In this document: positions 16,890 through 26,268 of the stretch, one piece after another
Layout of the letters: the number at the start of each line of letters is the position of its first letter
Position numbering within the stretch: the stretch's first letter is position 1
Assembly (NCBI GenBank): GCA_029551145.1
Contig: JAKPGA010000012.1
Location: forward strand, 1-64,000
Source: Thermotogota bacterium
GTDB taxonomy: Bacteria; Thermotogota; Thermotogae; Thermotogales; DSM-5069
Direction: 5' to 3'
DNA: 64,000 nt
Notes under the pieces: model-generated
Databases searched by the model: none
Told to the model about the DNA's origin: nothing
The model's input: only the letters and a program-made list of their open reading frames with translations
Made by a program: the position numbers and the translations under genes

Positions 16890-17228
16890 ATGGAAACGAA
16901 GGGAATGGGAAGCATTGACATTTCTGACAATGCGATAAGAGAAATCGCACTGAGAAGTGTTTTCTCTGTGTTAGAGATTACAGATGAAAGAAAGCAAAAA
17001 AAGATTAGGAAGTCTCTCGAAATTGATCGCTCTCCTGAAGACAACATAACGATCAACTTGAAAATAGGTCTTCCATTTGGTAAGTCCTTGATTGAGATGG
17101 GACAAAAGATCATGGAAAGGGTGAAGATGGACATCGAAAGAATGACAGAACTTCAGGTTGTTGCTGTGAACGTGACCATAGAAGATATAGAAGAAGGAGA
17201 AGAACAGAGAACCGAAGAAAAGGAGTGA
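16890..17228 (+). CDS. Asp23/Gls24 family protein
   Basis: A 112-residue protein of the Asp23 family (DUF322): the N-terminus GSIDISDNAIREIALRSV and the central NITINLKIGLPFGKSLIEMG match the pattern. The C-terminus is very acidic (EEGEEQRTEEKE). The function in Thermotogota is not established; Firmicute members are envelope-stress or membrane-anchored proteins. The order efp - Asp23 family - nusB is common in Gram-positive and Thermotogota genomes. GGAGGTG precedes the ATG. Confidence 0.85.
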   Translation: METKGMGSIDISDNAIREIALRSVFSVLEITDERKQKKIRKSLEIDRSPEDNITINLKIGLPFGKSLIEMGQKIMERVKMDIERMTELQVVAVNVTIEDIEEGEEQRTEEKE

Positions 17229-17237
17229 TCGATCCTC

Positions 17238-17660
17238 GTGACTCGCCGCAGTAGAATGAGGGACATAGTGTTCAAGACAATTTTCCAAAATGAGTTTCGA
17301 AATGAATCAACAGAGATCTTAGTCAAAGAGATCATGGATCGTGAGAAAGAGGATTCCGTTAAAGATGACGTTGTAAGATATGTGCGTGGAATCTATGAAA
17401 ACCTACCTCAGATCGACGAGAAAATATCAGTCTGTCTTGAGAACTGGCATTTTGAGAGACTGTCATCCGTTGACAGATGTGTGTTGCGATTGGGGACGTA
17501 CGAGCTCTTATACGAGAAGGATGTGCCAATAGAGGTTACACTTGACGAAGCAGTTGAGCTTGCAAAGAAGTATGGGACAGAGAACAGCGGAAGGTTTGTC
17601 AATGGCGTACTTGATAGGATTGCGAAATCCTTTGCACCAGAACCAAAATATCACATTTGA
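17238..17660 (+). CDS. nusB: Transcription antitermination factor NusB
   Basis: A 140-residue all-helical protein that binds boxA RNA with S10 in rRNA antitermination. The N-terminal [18 protein letters not shown] and the C-terminal [20 protein letters not shown] followed by [11 protein letters not shown] are diagnostic. GTG 17238 is 12 bases after AAGGAG, a long spacing. The only closer in-frame codon is ATC at 17232. It overlaps no neighbour and lies 13 bases before fhs. Confidence 0.93.
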   Translation: MTRRSRMRDIVFKTIFQNEFRNESTEILVKEIMDREKEDSVKDDVVRYVRGIYENLPQIDEKISVCLENWHFERLSSVDRCVLRLGTYELLYEKDVPIEVTLDEAVELAKKYGTENSGRFVNGVLDRIAKSFAPEPKYHI

Positions 17661-17673
17661 TGGAGGTGGGGGG

Positions 17674-19335
17674 ATGCTTAACGATTTGCAAATAGCGAGA
17701 ACGGCTAAATTGAGACCAGTTATTGATATAGCAAAAGATCTTTCAATTCCAAGAGAGTATCTTAGAAACTACGGGGATTACATTGCCAAGATATCTCACA
17801 AACTTGTGAACACTCTAAGTCAAAGAAAGGGTAAGTTGATCATAGTAACCGCGATGACACCGACTCCTGCTGGTGAAGGTAAGACCACAACGAGTATCGG
17901 TCTATCTATGGCTCTGAACAAACTCGGCCACAAATCCTTTGTCACGTTGAGAGAACCTTCGCTGGGCCCGGTCTTTGGTGTAAAAGGTGGAGCAGCGGGC
18001 GGTGGTTATTCACAGGTATTACCAATGGAAGAGATAAACCTTCATTTTACTGGAGACATACACGCGGTTTCAGCGGCACATAATTTGATTTCTGCCATGA
18101 TAGATGCCCATATACGTTTTGGAAATGAACTCGATATAGATTTAACTCACATAACTTGGCCTAGAACAATGGATATGAACGACAGAGCTCTGAGAGATAT
18201 TGTTGTCGGACTCGGAGGCCACGCGAATGGTTATCCAAGACAAGATCAATTCATTATCACAGCTGCTTCAGAGGTCATGGCGATACTCTGTTTGTCCAAA
18301 GATATAGTTGATCTTAAAAGGCGTTTGGGAAACATCGTCATAGGTTGGTCAAGATCAGGAAAGCCAGTAACAGTTCATGACTTGGGAGTCGACGGTGCTG
18401 CCGCTGTTATTCTCAAAGATGCTGTGGATCCGAATTTGGTGCAGACGATTGAAAACACACCGGCCTTGATTCATGGCGGCCCATTTGCGAACATAGCCCA
18501 TGGTACCAATTCCATAATTGCTACCAAGATGGCGCTTGGTCTATCAGAGTACGTCGTTACTGAAACTGGATTTGGTTCAGATCTTGGTGCAGAAAAATTC
18601 TTCGACTTCGTTGCACCTCTTGCCGATCTTAAACCGGCAGCAGTGGTGATTGTCGCAACAATCAGAGCTATAAAGTACCATGGTGGGGTCAACGCAAAAG
18701 ATCTTGGCCGAGAGAATCTGGATGCTGTCGCCAAAGGCATCGAGAATCTCAAAGCACATATAGAAAATGTCAAGAAATTCAACCTCCCTGTTGTTGTGGC
18801 TGTGAACAAATATGACACAGACACCGAGCAAGAAGTTGATTATGTTCTGGGATACGTTGAGAAGCTTGGAGTAAAAGCTTCATTGAATGAAGCCTTTGCT
18901 AAGGGAAGTGCTGGAGCAATGGATCTGGCAAAAAAGGTTATCGAAATAGCGGACGAGTCGAGATTTAGCCCCATCTACAACTGGGAGCAACCCATTGAAA
19001 GAAAGATAGAGATTCTTGCCAAAGAAATCTACCATGCACAAGAGATTGTGTACACAAAAGATGCTGTTGATTCAATGAAAAAAATCTCGAAAGAAGGTTT
19101 TTCGTCCCTACCAGTGATAGTTGCGAAAACCCAGTATTCATTATCGGATGATGCAACCAAACTCGGTGCGCCCAGCGGTTATACTTTCACCGTTAGAGAT
19201 GTGAAATTGTCTGCGGGAGCAGGTTTTGTCGTTGCAATATGTGGTGACATCATGCTAATGCCCGGACTTGGTAAAAGACCAAATGCCGTGAATATAGATA
19301 TCGATGAAAATGGGAACATCATAGGTCTATTTTAG
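17674..19335 (+). CDS. fhs: Formate-tetrahydrofolate ligase
   Basis: A 553-residue ATP-dependent enzyme making 10-formyl-tetrahydrofolate from formate. The nucleotide loop [17 protein letters not shown] (about 61-77) and the blocks [20 protein letters not shown] and [10 protein letters not shown] are standard. Length is normal for the family. GGAGGTG lies 6 bases before ATG 17674. It is followed 11 bases later by folD, so the two C1 enzymes are co-transcribed, which links this to one-carbon metabolism. Confidence 0.95.
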   Translation: MLNDLQIARTAKLRPVIDIAKDLSIPREYLRNYGDYIAKISHKLVNTLSQRKGKLIIVTAMTPTPAGEGKTTTSIGLSMALNKLGHKSFVTLREPSLGPVFGVKGGAAGGGYSQVLPMEEINLHFTGDIHAVSAAHNLISAMIDAHIRFGNELDIDLTHITWPRTMDMNDRALRDIVVGLGGHANGYPRQDQFIITAASEVMAILCLSKDIVDLKRRLGNIVIGWSRSGKPVTVHDLGVDGAAAVILKDAVDPNLVQTIENTPALIHGGPFANIAHGTNSIIATKMALGLSEYVVTETGFGSDLGAEKFFDFVAPLADLKPAAVVIVATIRAIKYHGGVNAKDLGRENLDAVAKGIENLKAHIENVKKFNLPVVVAVNKYDTDTEQEVDYVLGYVEKLGVKASLNEAFAKGSAGAMDLAKKVIEIADESRFSPIYNWEQPIERKIEILAKEIYHAQEIVYTKDAVDSMKKISKEGFSSLPVIVAKTQYSLSDDATKLGAPSGYTFTVRDVKLSAGAGFVVAICGDIMLMPGLGKRPNAVNIDIDENGNIIGLF

Positions 19336-19346
19336 GAGATGGTCCC

Positions 19347-20168
19347 ATGTTGATTGACTGCAAGTCCATAGCAAAATCGATCGATGAAGAGACCTTGTCG
19401 TTGATTCAGAAAGCATCAGTGAAGCCAAGGCTTGTAAGTATTTCCGTAAAGCCAGATCAGGGCACTATTTCTTATCTGAGAAGCCAGCAGAAAAAGGCGC
19501 AATCTCTTGGTATTGAGTACGAAATGATAAATATCGATGACGAAGTTCAGCTTGAAGAATCCTTGCTAAGGACATCACAAGATGAGAGTGTTCATGGAAT
19601 CTTCGTATCACATCCTTTACCTCCGAATTTCGATGAGATAAAGATTGCCCATTTGATAGAAGCCAACAAAGACATTGAAGGAAGAAATCCGCTGAATATG
19701 GGACGTCTTGTCTACGGAATGGAAGATTTTGCACCATGCACAGCAACAGCAGTTGTAAGGATCCTTACCTCAGTTACCAATCTAACGGGCAAGAGTGTCG
19801 TTGTGATCGGCAGGAGCACGACGGTAGGGTTACCCACGTCGATCATGTTACTGAGGCGTGACAGGAGTGCCACGGTTACTGTGTGTCACAGCAAAACAAA
19901 AGATATTCCCCAGATCACGAAAAATGCTGATGTGATAGTTGTCGCTGTTGGTAAGGCTTGCTTTCTGACACCAGAAATGGTTCGTGACAACTCTGTTGTC
20001 GTTGATGTTGGGATAAACGTGGTTGATGGGAAAATAGTTGGTGACTCGGACATATCGGTTCAACAAAAAGCACTTGTTACCCCTGTACCGGGCGGAGTTG
20101 GGGTTGTAACAACATCTATCTTGATGAATAGAGTTGTTAAGAATGCCTTGAGAGGTGGTAAGAATTGA
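19347..20168 (+). CDS. folD: FolD-type methylene-THF dehydrogenase/cyclohydrolase with altered active site
   Basis: A 273-residue FolD-family protein with an intact Rossmann half (VVVIGRSTTVGLPTSIMLL, then VTPVPGGVGVVTTSIL). The catalytic half is unusual. In the Y-x3-K motif, YLRSQQKKAQSLG places Gln where the catalytic Lys (human Lys56) should be. VQLPL is replaced by VSHPL, losing the Gln (human Gln100), and KDVDG is replaced by KDIEG (human Asp125 to Glu). Known mutants at the Lys lose cyclohydrolase activity, so this protein may be a dehydrogenase only, or otherwise changed. It is downstream of fhs and overlaps trpS by 4 bases. Confidence 0.85.
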   Translation: MLIDCKSIAKSIDEETLSLIQKASVKPRLVSISVKPDQGTISYLRSQQKKAQSLGIEYEMINIDDEVQLEESLLRTSQDESVHGIFVSHPLPPNFDEIKIAHLIEANKDIEGRNPLNMGRLVYGMEDFAPCTATAVVRILTSVTNLTGKSVVVIGRSTTVGLPTSIMLLRRDRSATVTVCHSKTKDIPQITKNADVIVVAVGKACFLTPEMVRDNSVVVDVGINVVDGKIVGDSDISVQQKALVTPVPGGVGVVTTSILMNRVVKNALRGGKN

Positions 20169-21151
20169 GGATTTTGAGTGGAGTTAGACCAACTGGAAAG
20201 CCGCATATAGGTAATTACATAGGAGCTCTGAGAAATTGGAAAAGGCTTCAGGATGAAGGGCATGAGTGCTTCTATTTTGTGGCAGACTGGCATGCTCTGA
20301 CTACTTCGTACGATGAGACTGATGAGCTGAAATCCTACACAAGAGATGTGATGAGATCTTTCCTCGCGTGCGGACTTGATCCAGAAAAGAGCACGCTCTT
20401 TGTACAGTCGGCGGTGAAGGAACACTCTGAGCTGGCACTGTTATTTTCCATGATAGTTCCTCTGTCATGGTTAGAGAGAGTACCAACGTACAAGGAAATG
20501 AAACAGCAACTCTCCGAAAAAGACCTTTCGAACGCGGGTTTTCTGCTCTATCCTGTTCTCCAGGCGGCCGATATTTTGATCTACTTGGCGCAAGGGGTGC
20601 CAGTCGGAGAAGACCAGGTGTACCACGTCGAACTTACAAGGGAGATTGCCAGAAGATTCAATTTTCTCTACGGAGAAGTTTTCCCAGAACCTCAGTCTTT
20701 GCTATCTGTTGTTCCCAAGCTTCCTGGGACAGATGGTAGAAAGATGAGTAAGAGCTATGGCAACATAGTACCACTCGAAAACAACTATTCTGAAGTTGAA
20801 AAAAAGATACTTCCAATGATGACTGATCCGGCTCGAAAAAGAAAAACAGATCCCGGTGATCCCCAGAAATGTCCGGTGTGGAGCTATCACATAGCATTCG
20901 GGATAGATGAACAGGATAGTCAGTGGGTTATCGAAGGGTGCACAAAAGCCAAAATAGGTTGCATAGATTGTAAGAAGTTACTGCTGAGAAACATGAGGCG
21001 AGAGCTCGAACCAATCTGGGAAAGATACAGCAAAATCGACTCAGATCCACATTTTGTGGATGACGTCATAACCAAGGGTAATGAAAAAGCCAGGTTGATC
21101 GCACAAAAGACAATGCAATCTGTCAGAGACAGAATGAACTTGCTTTTCTGA
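20165..21151 (+). CDS. trpS: Tryptophanyl-tRNA synthetase, 4Fe-4S cluster type
   Basis: A 328-residue class I synthetase charging tRNA-Trp. HIGN (about 17-20) and KMSKS (about 195-199) are the two ATP motifs. The C-terminal half has C-x22-C-x6-C-x2-C (CPVWSYHI to CTKAKIGCIDC), the cluster motif known from the T. maritima enzyme. TTG 20165 overlaps the folD stop as TTGA. The anticodon-binding region thus probably carries a 4Fe-4S cluster. Confidence 0.95.
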   Translation: MRILSGVRPTGKPHIGNYIGALRNWKRLQDEGHECFYFVADWHALTTSYDETDELKSYTRDVMRSFLACGLDPEKSTLFVQSAVKEHSELALLFSMIVPLSWLERVPTYKEMKQQLSEKDLSNAGFLLYPVLQAADILIYLAQGVPVGEDQVYHVELTREIARRFNFLYGEVFPEPQSLLSVVPKLPGTDGRKMSKSYGNIVPLENNYSEVEKKILPMMTDPARKRKTDPGDPQKCPVWSYHIAFGIDEQDSQWVIEGCTKAKIGCIDCKKLLLRNMRRELEPIWERYSKIDSDPHFVDDVITKGNEKARLIAQKTMQSVRDRMNLLF

Positions 21152-21160
21152 GGTGATCTG

Positions 21161-21847
21161 TTGGAGCTTGTATTCCGCTTGCAGGAATTCGAAGGACCAC
21201 TGGACTTGTTACTCTATCTTGTGAAAAGACGCAAAATTAGTGTGCGGCAGGTTTCTGTTTCCCAATTGGCTGATGAGTTTGTCGCATATGTTGAGCAAAT
21301 GAAAAGGTTTGATTTGAATGTCACATCTGATTTTATCGCGATGGCTACTCAGTTGATGGAAATGAAATCGAAGTACATTCTTCCTTCACTTACTGAGAGA
21401 GAGACAAAACAGTTGGCTCAACAAGAAGAAGATCTGTACAGAAGAATCGAGATGTATGAGAAGATAAAAGAACTAAGCGATCAGATAAAGGAAAGAATCA
21501 AAGATGTCGGGGCAAGGCAGTTGGTGAGATTACCATCTTTGCCTCAGATTGAGCAGGAAAAACTGTCCAAGATTCTTCAAGCTGCCCTGCAGGAACTCAA
21601 CATCCGCAAGGCTGTCTACAAAATAAGAAGGCAGACTATGACAGTTGAGCAAGCCATGAACAGAGTACTTGATTTGCTTGTAGAAAGTACAGATATCGCC
21701 CTGTACGATGTACTCAGGATTGGTGAAAGCAGATATCAAGTGATTGTCTATCTTTTGGCCGTACTGGAGCTGATCTTTTTCAAGAAGGTTGTGATTTTTG
21801 AAGTAGATGGCAACCTCATATTGAGGAGGAATGATCTTGAACCTTAG
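21161..21847 (+). CDS. scpA: Segregation and condensation protein A
   Basis: A 228-residue kleisin that bridges the heads of SMC. The N-terminal LVFRLQEFEGPLDLLLYLVK (3-22) and the C-terminal winged-helix-like LLAVLELIFFKKVVIFEVDG are diagnostic. The middle (about 85-125) is a charged helix. TTG 21161 follows GAGGTGAT. It overlaps scpB by 11 bases. Confidence 0.93.
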   Translation: MELVFRLQEFEGPLDLLLYLVKRRKISVRQVSVSQLADEFVAYVEQMKRFDLNVTSDFIAMATQLMEMKSKYILPSLTERETKQLAQQEEDLYRRIEMYEKIKELSDQIKERIKDVGARQLVRLPSLPQIEQEKLSKILQAALQELNIRKAVYKIRRQTMTVEQAMNRVLDLLVESTDIALYDVLRIGESRYQVIVYLLAVLELIFFKKVVIFEVDGNLILRRNDLEP

Positions 21848-22355
21848 GGGTATGATCGAAGCACTGGTCTTTGCCGCTCGCGGCATGACTGTAGAAAAAC
21901 TCGCGAAAATCACTCAGACCAACGCAGAGACCGTTGAAAGAGTCATTGAAGAAATTGTTAGCGAATATCGTGGTGATCACCACGGTGTGGAATTGAAAAA
22001 GATTGGTGATGTGTATCGCTTCTACACAAAAACCGAGTACTCCAAATTGATCAGCAAGGTTGCGAGAACTTTCTACGCGAAACTCTCTTCAAGTCAGATG
22101 GAAATAATCGCGGCGATATTACTCAATGGCCCATGCACTGTTCAGATGCTCAACGAATTAAGAGGAAAAGATTCCAGTGCAATCGTGAGGTCTTTACACA
22201 AATCTGGCGTCCTGATGAGGAAGAAACAATCCAATACCTATGTCTATCAATTGAGCGAGAACTTCAAAGATTTTCTCATGATAGAAGGAGTGCTCGACCA
22301 GTCGATCGAGCACTCAAACCCTTCTAAGTCTTCACCTTCGACTTCTGAATCTTGA
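21837..22355 (+). CDS. scpB: Segregation and condensation protein B
   Basis: About 172 residues with two winged-helix domains, the partner of ScpA on SMC. RGMIEALVFAARGMTVEKLA is the family start, and SSSQMEIIAAILLNGPCTV begins the second domain. TTG 21837 is chosen because AGGAGG is 7 bases upstream; ATG 21831 is only 1 base from that site. The gene ends inside the 3' end of the convergent hndC-like gene (32-base overlap), a compact tail-to-tail arrangement without a recognisable terminator. Confidence 0.9.
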   Translation: MNLRGMIEALVFAARGMTVEKLAKITQTNAETVERVIEEIVSEYRGDHHGVELKKIGDVYRFYTKTEYSKLISKVARTFYAKLSSSQMEIIAAILLNGPCTVQMLNELRGKDSSAIVRSLHKSGVLMRKKQSNTYVYQLSENFKDFLMIEGVLDQSIEHSNPSKSSPSTSES

Positions 22356-23952
22356 TGAATTCACAAACACCATGCGGGCAAGAAGAAGCTTTGAGATGTT
22401 CAATGAAATCATTCCTGAAGTTCTCTACGATTGACAACAAAGGAACATTGATGCTCTGTCCAAGGCCACAAAGAGATGCTTCCTGCGTAACATAAGCTAT
22501 TTGCTTCAACGTCTCAAGATCTTCCAGTTTGCCCTGGCCCTTGCTCATTCTCTCAAGGATCTGAACTGCAAGTCTTGTACCTTCGCGACAAGGAGTGCAT
22601 TTACCACAAGATTCATGAGCGAAGAACTGCATAGTGTTGAGTGCAACATCGACAGGGCACACTTCATCGGACATTGCCAGTATAACACCTGATCCTATGG
22701 AAACTCCGTAATTCTTGAATGAATCATAGTCTAAGGGCGCATCGAGTTTATCAATACCGATGAATGTGCCAGCCGTTCCACCGGTCTGAACCATGTACAG
22801 ATCTTTACCACCAACCAAGCCACCACCAAATCTGTAGATTAGATCGCGAACGGTTGTCCCCATAGGTACTTCAACAATGCCTCGTCTGACGACGTTACCG
22901 ACAAGTGAGTAGACTTTTGTCCCAGGTGAACCAGCCGTCCCAAAAGATTTGAACCACTCTGGACCGTTCAAGATTATCTGGGGAATGTTGGCAAAGGTTT
23001 CCACGTTGTTGATCACCGTGGGTTTACCGAACAATCCATTTGTTGGGGGATATGGTGGCTTTAATCTTGGTCTACCGGACTTGCCCTCGATAGATTCAAG
23101 CAAAGCAGTCTCTTCACCACATATGTATGCGCCTGCACCAAGTCTGACCGTCAGATCAAAGTCAAATCCTGAACCCATTATATCTTTGCCCAGAAAACCA
23201 TATTCATACGCATCTTTTATGGCTTTCTGAATGTTATCCACCGATCCATAGTATTCACCGCGTATGTATATATATCCTTTCGTTGCACCTACGGCGTACC
23301 CACAGATGGTCATCGCTTCAATTACAGAATGCGGATCTCCCTCCATAATCAACCTATCTTTGAAGGTCCCAGGTTCGCCTTCGTCTGCATTGCAGACAAC
23401 ATATTTCTGATCGGCTTGCACTTTGGCCGTGAATTCCCATTTCAGTCCGGTCGGGAAACCAGCACCGCCTCGACCTCGGAGACCTGAAGCCTTTACACAC
23501 TCAAGAACCTGCTGAGGTCTCATCTCAGATAACACCTTGTGAAGTGCAAAGTATCCATCCCTTGCAATGTACTCATCTATACTCCTTGGATCGATGCTGC
23601 CTACATTTCTCAGTACAATTCTTGTTTCTGCACTGACCTTTTCCTTTTCGACAACGAGTTTCAGTCTATCCTTTGGTATTTCAAGTGAGAGAACCGATCT
23701 TCCTTTGAGTAGATGTTCGGTCACGATTTTCTCAACATCTTCTGTGGAACGAACTGAATAATAAACATCATCGGGGAAAATTGCCATGACAACGCCTTGA
23801 GTGTATACACCCATGGTACCTGTTTCCAAAACATCTACTGTATCCTGAAGGCCATACTTTCCAATTAGATCCTTTAGATAGTTGACGAAATGCTTTGCAC
23901 CAAGTAATACACTGTTAGAGTCAACCGAGACCAGCACCAACATAGGTTTCAT
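22324..23952 (-). CDS. Second NuoF/HndC-like flavoprotein, lacking the N-terminal 2Fe-2S cysteines and the C-terminal ferredoxin
   Basis: A 542-residue paralogue of the HndC at 24454. FMN and NAD(H) motifs (GLRGRGGAGFPTGLKWE, CNADEGEPGTFKDR, GAGAYICGEETALLES) and the 4Fe-4S motif SCGKCTPCREGT with SLCGLG are intact. The N-terminal thioredoxin-like domain is kept, but all four cluster cysteines are replaced (SVDSNS for CAGGAC, GTMGVY for GCMGAC). The C-terminal two-cluster ferredoxin is absent; the protein ends soon after CPHGVC. Expected cytoplasmic NADH-linked electron-transfer subunit. ATG overlaps the upstream stop (ATGA). It is the last gene of the five-gene operon. Confidence 0.88.
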   Translation of the reverse strand: MKPMLVLVSVDSNSVLLGAKHFVNYLKDLIGKYGLQDTVDVLETGTMGVYTQGVVMAIFPDDVYYSVRSTEDVEKIVTEHLLKGRSVLSLEIPKDRLKLVVEKEKVSAETRIVLRNVGSIDPRSIDEYIARDGYFALHKVLSEMRPQQVLECVKASGLRGRGGAGFPTGLKWEFTAKVQADQKYVVCNADEGEPGTFKDRLIMEGDPHSVIEAMTICGYAVGATKGYIYIRGEYYGSVDNIQKAIKDAYEYGFLGKDIMGSGFDFDLTVRLGAGAYICGEETALLESIEGKSGRPRLKPPYPPTNGLFGKPTVINNVETFANIPQIILNGPEWFKSFGTAGSPGTKVYSLVGNVVRRGIVEVPMGTTVRDLIYRFGGGLVGGKDLYMVQTGGTAGTFIGIDKLDAPLDYDSFKNYGVSIGSGVILAMSDEVCPVDVALNTMQFFAHESCGKCTPCREGTRLAVQILERMSKGQGKLEDLETLKQIAYVTQEASLCGLGQSINVPLLSIVENFRNDFIEHLKASSCPHGVCEFIKIQKSKVKT

Positions 23953-24437
23953 CGTGCATCACCTCCACTACGGAGGTTCTCGATAAGTTCCTTAACCTTC
24001 TTCGGTGTAAGATCTCCATAGTATTGATCGTTGATCATTATTACAGGAGCCACACCGCACAGTCCAAGACAGCTTGTTGTTTCCAGTGTAAAGAGACCGT
24101 CCTTAGTTGTCTCACCAAACTGCACTCCGAGCAGCTCTTTCAAGGTCTGAACTATCTCCCTACCACCAGTCACATGGCATGGCAAGTTTACACAGACACG
24201 TATCACATATTTGCCTCTCGGCTTGGTAGAGAACATTGTGTAGAAAGTGAGAACTTCGTAAACTTTTGACTTTGGCACTACGAGCTCTTCAGCGACTATC
24301 TCCGCAGCCTCAACTGGTATGTAATTGCCAAAGTAATCCTGGACTTTGTGGAGTGTGTTGATCAGTATATCTTTTTCCTCAAGAGACTCCGATTTTGCTT
24401 CTCTAACAAGAGCATGCACCTTCTCGCGATCGACCAC
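23949..24437 (-). CDS. Second NuoE/HndA-like 2Fe-2S subunit
   Basis: About 162 residues: a helical N-terminal domain (DYFGNYIPVEAAEIVAEELV, KVYEVLTFYTMFSTKPRGKY) followed by a thioredoxin-like 2Fe-2S domain with C-x4-C (CVNLPC) and C-x3-C (CLGLC). It should transfer electrons to or from its NuoF-like partner encoded next (ATGA overlap). GTG 24437 is taken as start with AAGGGGGAG 6 bases upstream and 16 bases after the hndC stop. It is a clear paralogue of the HndA at 26649. Confidence 0.88.
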   Translation of the reverse strand: MVDREKVHALVREAKSESLEEKDILINTLHKVQDYFGNYIPVEAAEIVAEELVVPKSKVYEVLTFYTMFSTKPRGKYVIRVCVNLPCHVTGGREIVQTLKELLGVQFGETTKDGLFTLETTSCLGLCGVAPVIMINDQYYGDLTPKKVKELIENLRSGGDAR

Positions 24438-24453
24438 AACCAACTCCCCCTTC

Positions 24454-26253
24454 TCACGGTGATACCTTGCTGATTGCACCAAATCTACAGACTTCAATAC
24501 AGCTTCCGCACCTTATACAAACTTCGTTATCAATTTGATGCACTTTCCGTACTTCACCGGAGATCGCATTTACAGGACAGACTCTTGCACAAGCAGTACA
24601 TCCAACGCATTTTGTGGGATCTATAACGTACCTTATCAATTGCTTACATTTGAGAGATGGACAACGTTTTTCTTTCACGTGTGCTTCGTATTCATTGCGA
24701 TAGTACCGCAAGGTGCTCAAAACAGGATTAGGGGCTGTCTGACCAAGGCCACACAATGACGTATCCTTGATGACATTTGCCAGATGCTCAAGTTCATCGA
24801 GATCTTCCTCTGTTCCTTCGCCGGAGGTTATTCTGTCCAGAATCTTTAACATCTGTCTTGTGCCTTCTCTGCATGGAGTACACTTTCCACATGACTCATC
24901 GACTGTGAATTCCAGAAAGAATCTGGCAACGTCAACCATACAGTCATCTTCATCCATTACTATCATTCCACCAGAGCCCATGATTGCACCAAGCTTCTGA
25001 AGTGACTCGTAATCTACAGGTGTGTCGAAATGCTCTGATGGGATACAACCTCCACTCGGACCACCGGTCTGGACCGCTTTGATTTTCTTCCCTGTGGAAG
25101 ATCCTCCACCGATTTCGTAAAGAAGCTCCTTCAAGGTTATACCCATGGGAACCTCGACGAGTCCCGTATTGGTGATTTTCCCTGCAAGGGCAAAGACCTT
25201 CGTCCCAGGTGATTTTTCTGTGCCGATACTTCTGAACCAGTTCGCCCCATTAACTATGATTGGTGGAATACAGGCAAAGGTCTCGACGTTGTTTATGACT
25301 GTCGGACAACCCCATACACCGCTTTGAGCAGGATAAGGTGGCTTGACACGAGGTTGACCCCTTCTTCCTTCGATTGACGCAATCAGGGCTGTTTCCTCAC
25401 CGCATACGAACGCACCAGCACCGATTCTTATTTCGATGTCAAAACTAAAGCCGCTGCCCATGATATTCTCTCCGAGAAATCCGTACTCTTTTGCCTGCGA
25501 AATAGCCGCGTTAAGTCTTTCAATAGCCAGTGGATATTCTGCTCTCACATATATATATCCCTGATTGGCACCTATTGCATAACCGCCTATGGTCATCGCT
25601 TCAAGTACTGTGTGCGGGTCACCTTCAAGAACAGAGCGATCCATGAAAGCACCAGGATCACCTTCGTCAGCGTTACAAACAATATACTTTCGCTCACCTT
25701 TGGATTTTCTGGTTAATTCCCATTTCAATCCTGTTGGGAATCCTGCCCCACCTCTGCCACGAAGTCCACTTGCTTTGACTTCCTCTATAACCTGTTCCGG
25801 ACTCATATTTTTCAAAACCTTTGCCAAAGCAAAATAACCATCTCGTGCTATGTATTCCTCAATATTCAGTGGATCTATATAACCTACATTTCGCGTTGCT
25901 ATTTTCACTTGTTTGGCGAAAAATGGGAGCTTTTCTACTGCTTCTGGAATTACTTCGCCAGTTGGCATCTTGTAAAGGTATTCCTTAACAATTCTTCCCT
26001 TTAATATGTGTTCCTCGACGATCTTTCTGGCAGCCTGAGGTGTAAGTTTTTGATAGAAAACACCTTCTGGGTAGATCACCATCAAAGGACCTAAACTGCA
26101 AGCCCCCATACATCCAGTCTCAACAACTCTGACAACATCGTTAAGAGCGTATTTTTCGATCTCTTTTTCGAGTGCTTGCTTCACGCTTTCTTCCCCAGCA
26201 GAAATGCAAGCACCTCCTGCACAGATCAAGATTGTAGTTGCTGTCAATGGCAC
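24454..26253 (-). CDS. hndC: HndC/HydB-type NADH-linked flavoprotein with full Fe-S complement
   Basis: A 599-residue subunit: N-terminal 2Fe-2S thioredoxin-like domain (CAGGAC about 11-16, GCMGAC about 47-52), the FMN/NAD core (GLRGRGGAGFPTGLKWE, CNADEGDPGAFMDR, GAGAFVCGEETALIAS), the 4Fe-4S motif SCGKCTPCREGT, and a C-terminal ferredoxin with two 4Fe-4S motifs (CVGCTACARVCP and CIRCGSCIEVC). This layout is that of HndC and of HydB of the bifurcating T. maritima hydrogenase. No catalytic hydrogenase gene (HndD/HydA) is nearby. GTG 26253 is preferred, 6 bases after GAGGTG. Confidence 0.92.
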   Translation of the reverse strand: MPLTATTILICAGGACISAGEESVKQALEKEIEKYALNDVVRVVETGCMGACSLGPLMVIYPEGVFYQKLTPQAARKIVEEHILKGRIVKEYLYKMPTGEVIPEAVEKLPFFAKQVKIATRNVGYIDPLNIEEYIARDGYFALAKVLKNMSPEQVIEEVKASGLRGRGGAGFPTGLKWELTRKSKGERKYIVCNADEGDPGAFMDRSVLEGDPHTVLEAMTIGGYAIGANQGYIYVRAEYPLAIERLNAAISQAKEYGFLGENIMGSGFSFDIEIRIGAGAFVCGEETALIASIEGRRGQPRVKPPYPAQSGVWGCPTVINNVETFACIPPIIVNGANWFRSIGTEKSPGTKVFALAGKITNTGLVEVPMGITLKELLYEIGGGSSTGKKIKAVQTGGPSGGCIPSEHFDTPVDYESLQKLGAIMGSGGMIVMDEDDCMVDVARFFLEFTVDESCGKCTPCREGTRQMLKILDRITSGEGTEEDLDELEHLANVIKDTSLCGLGQTAPNPVLSTLRYYRNEYEAHVKEKRCPSLKCKQLIRYVIDPTKCVGCTACARVCPVNAISGEVRKVHQIDNEVCIRCGSCIEVCRFGAISKVSP

Positions 26254-26268
26254 TGAGATCACCTCTTC

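Noticed and set aside
17542-17673. 44-residue N-terminal extension of Fhs inside nusB
   Set aside because: GGAGGTG directly precedes ATG 17674, which matches the usual Fhs start; the extension is out of frame with nusB.
22289-22314. Hairpin AGTGCTCGA / TCGAGCACT at the end of scpB as a terminator
   Set aside because: It lies inside coding sequence and has no T-run after it on either strand.
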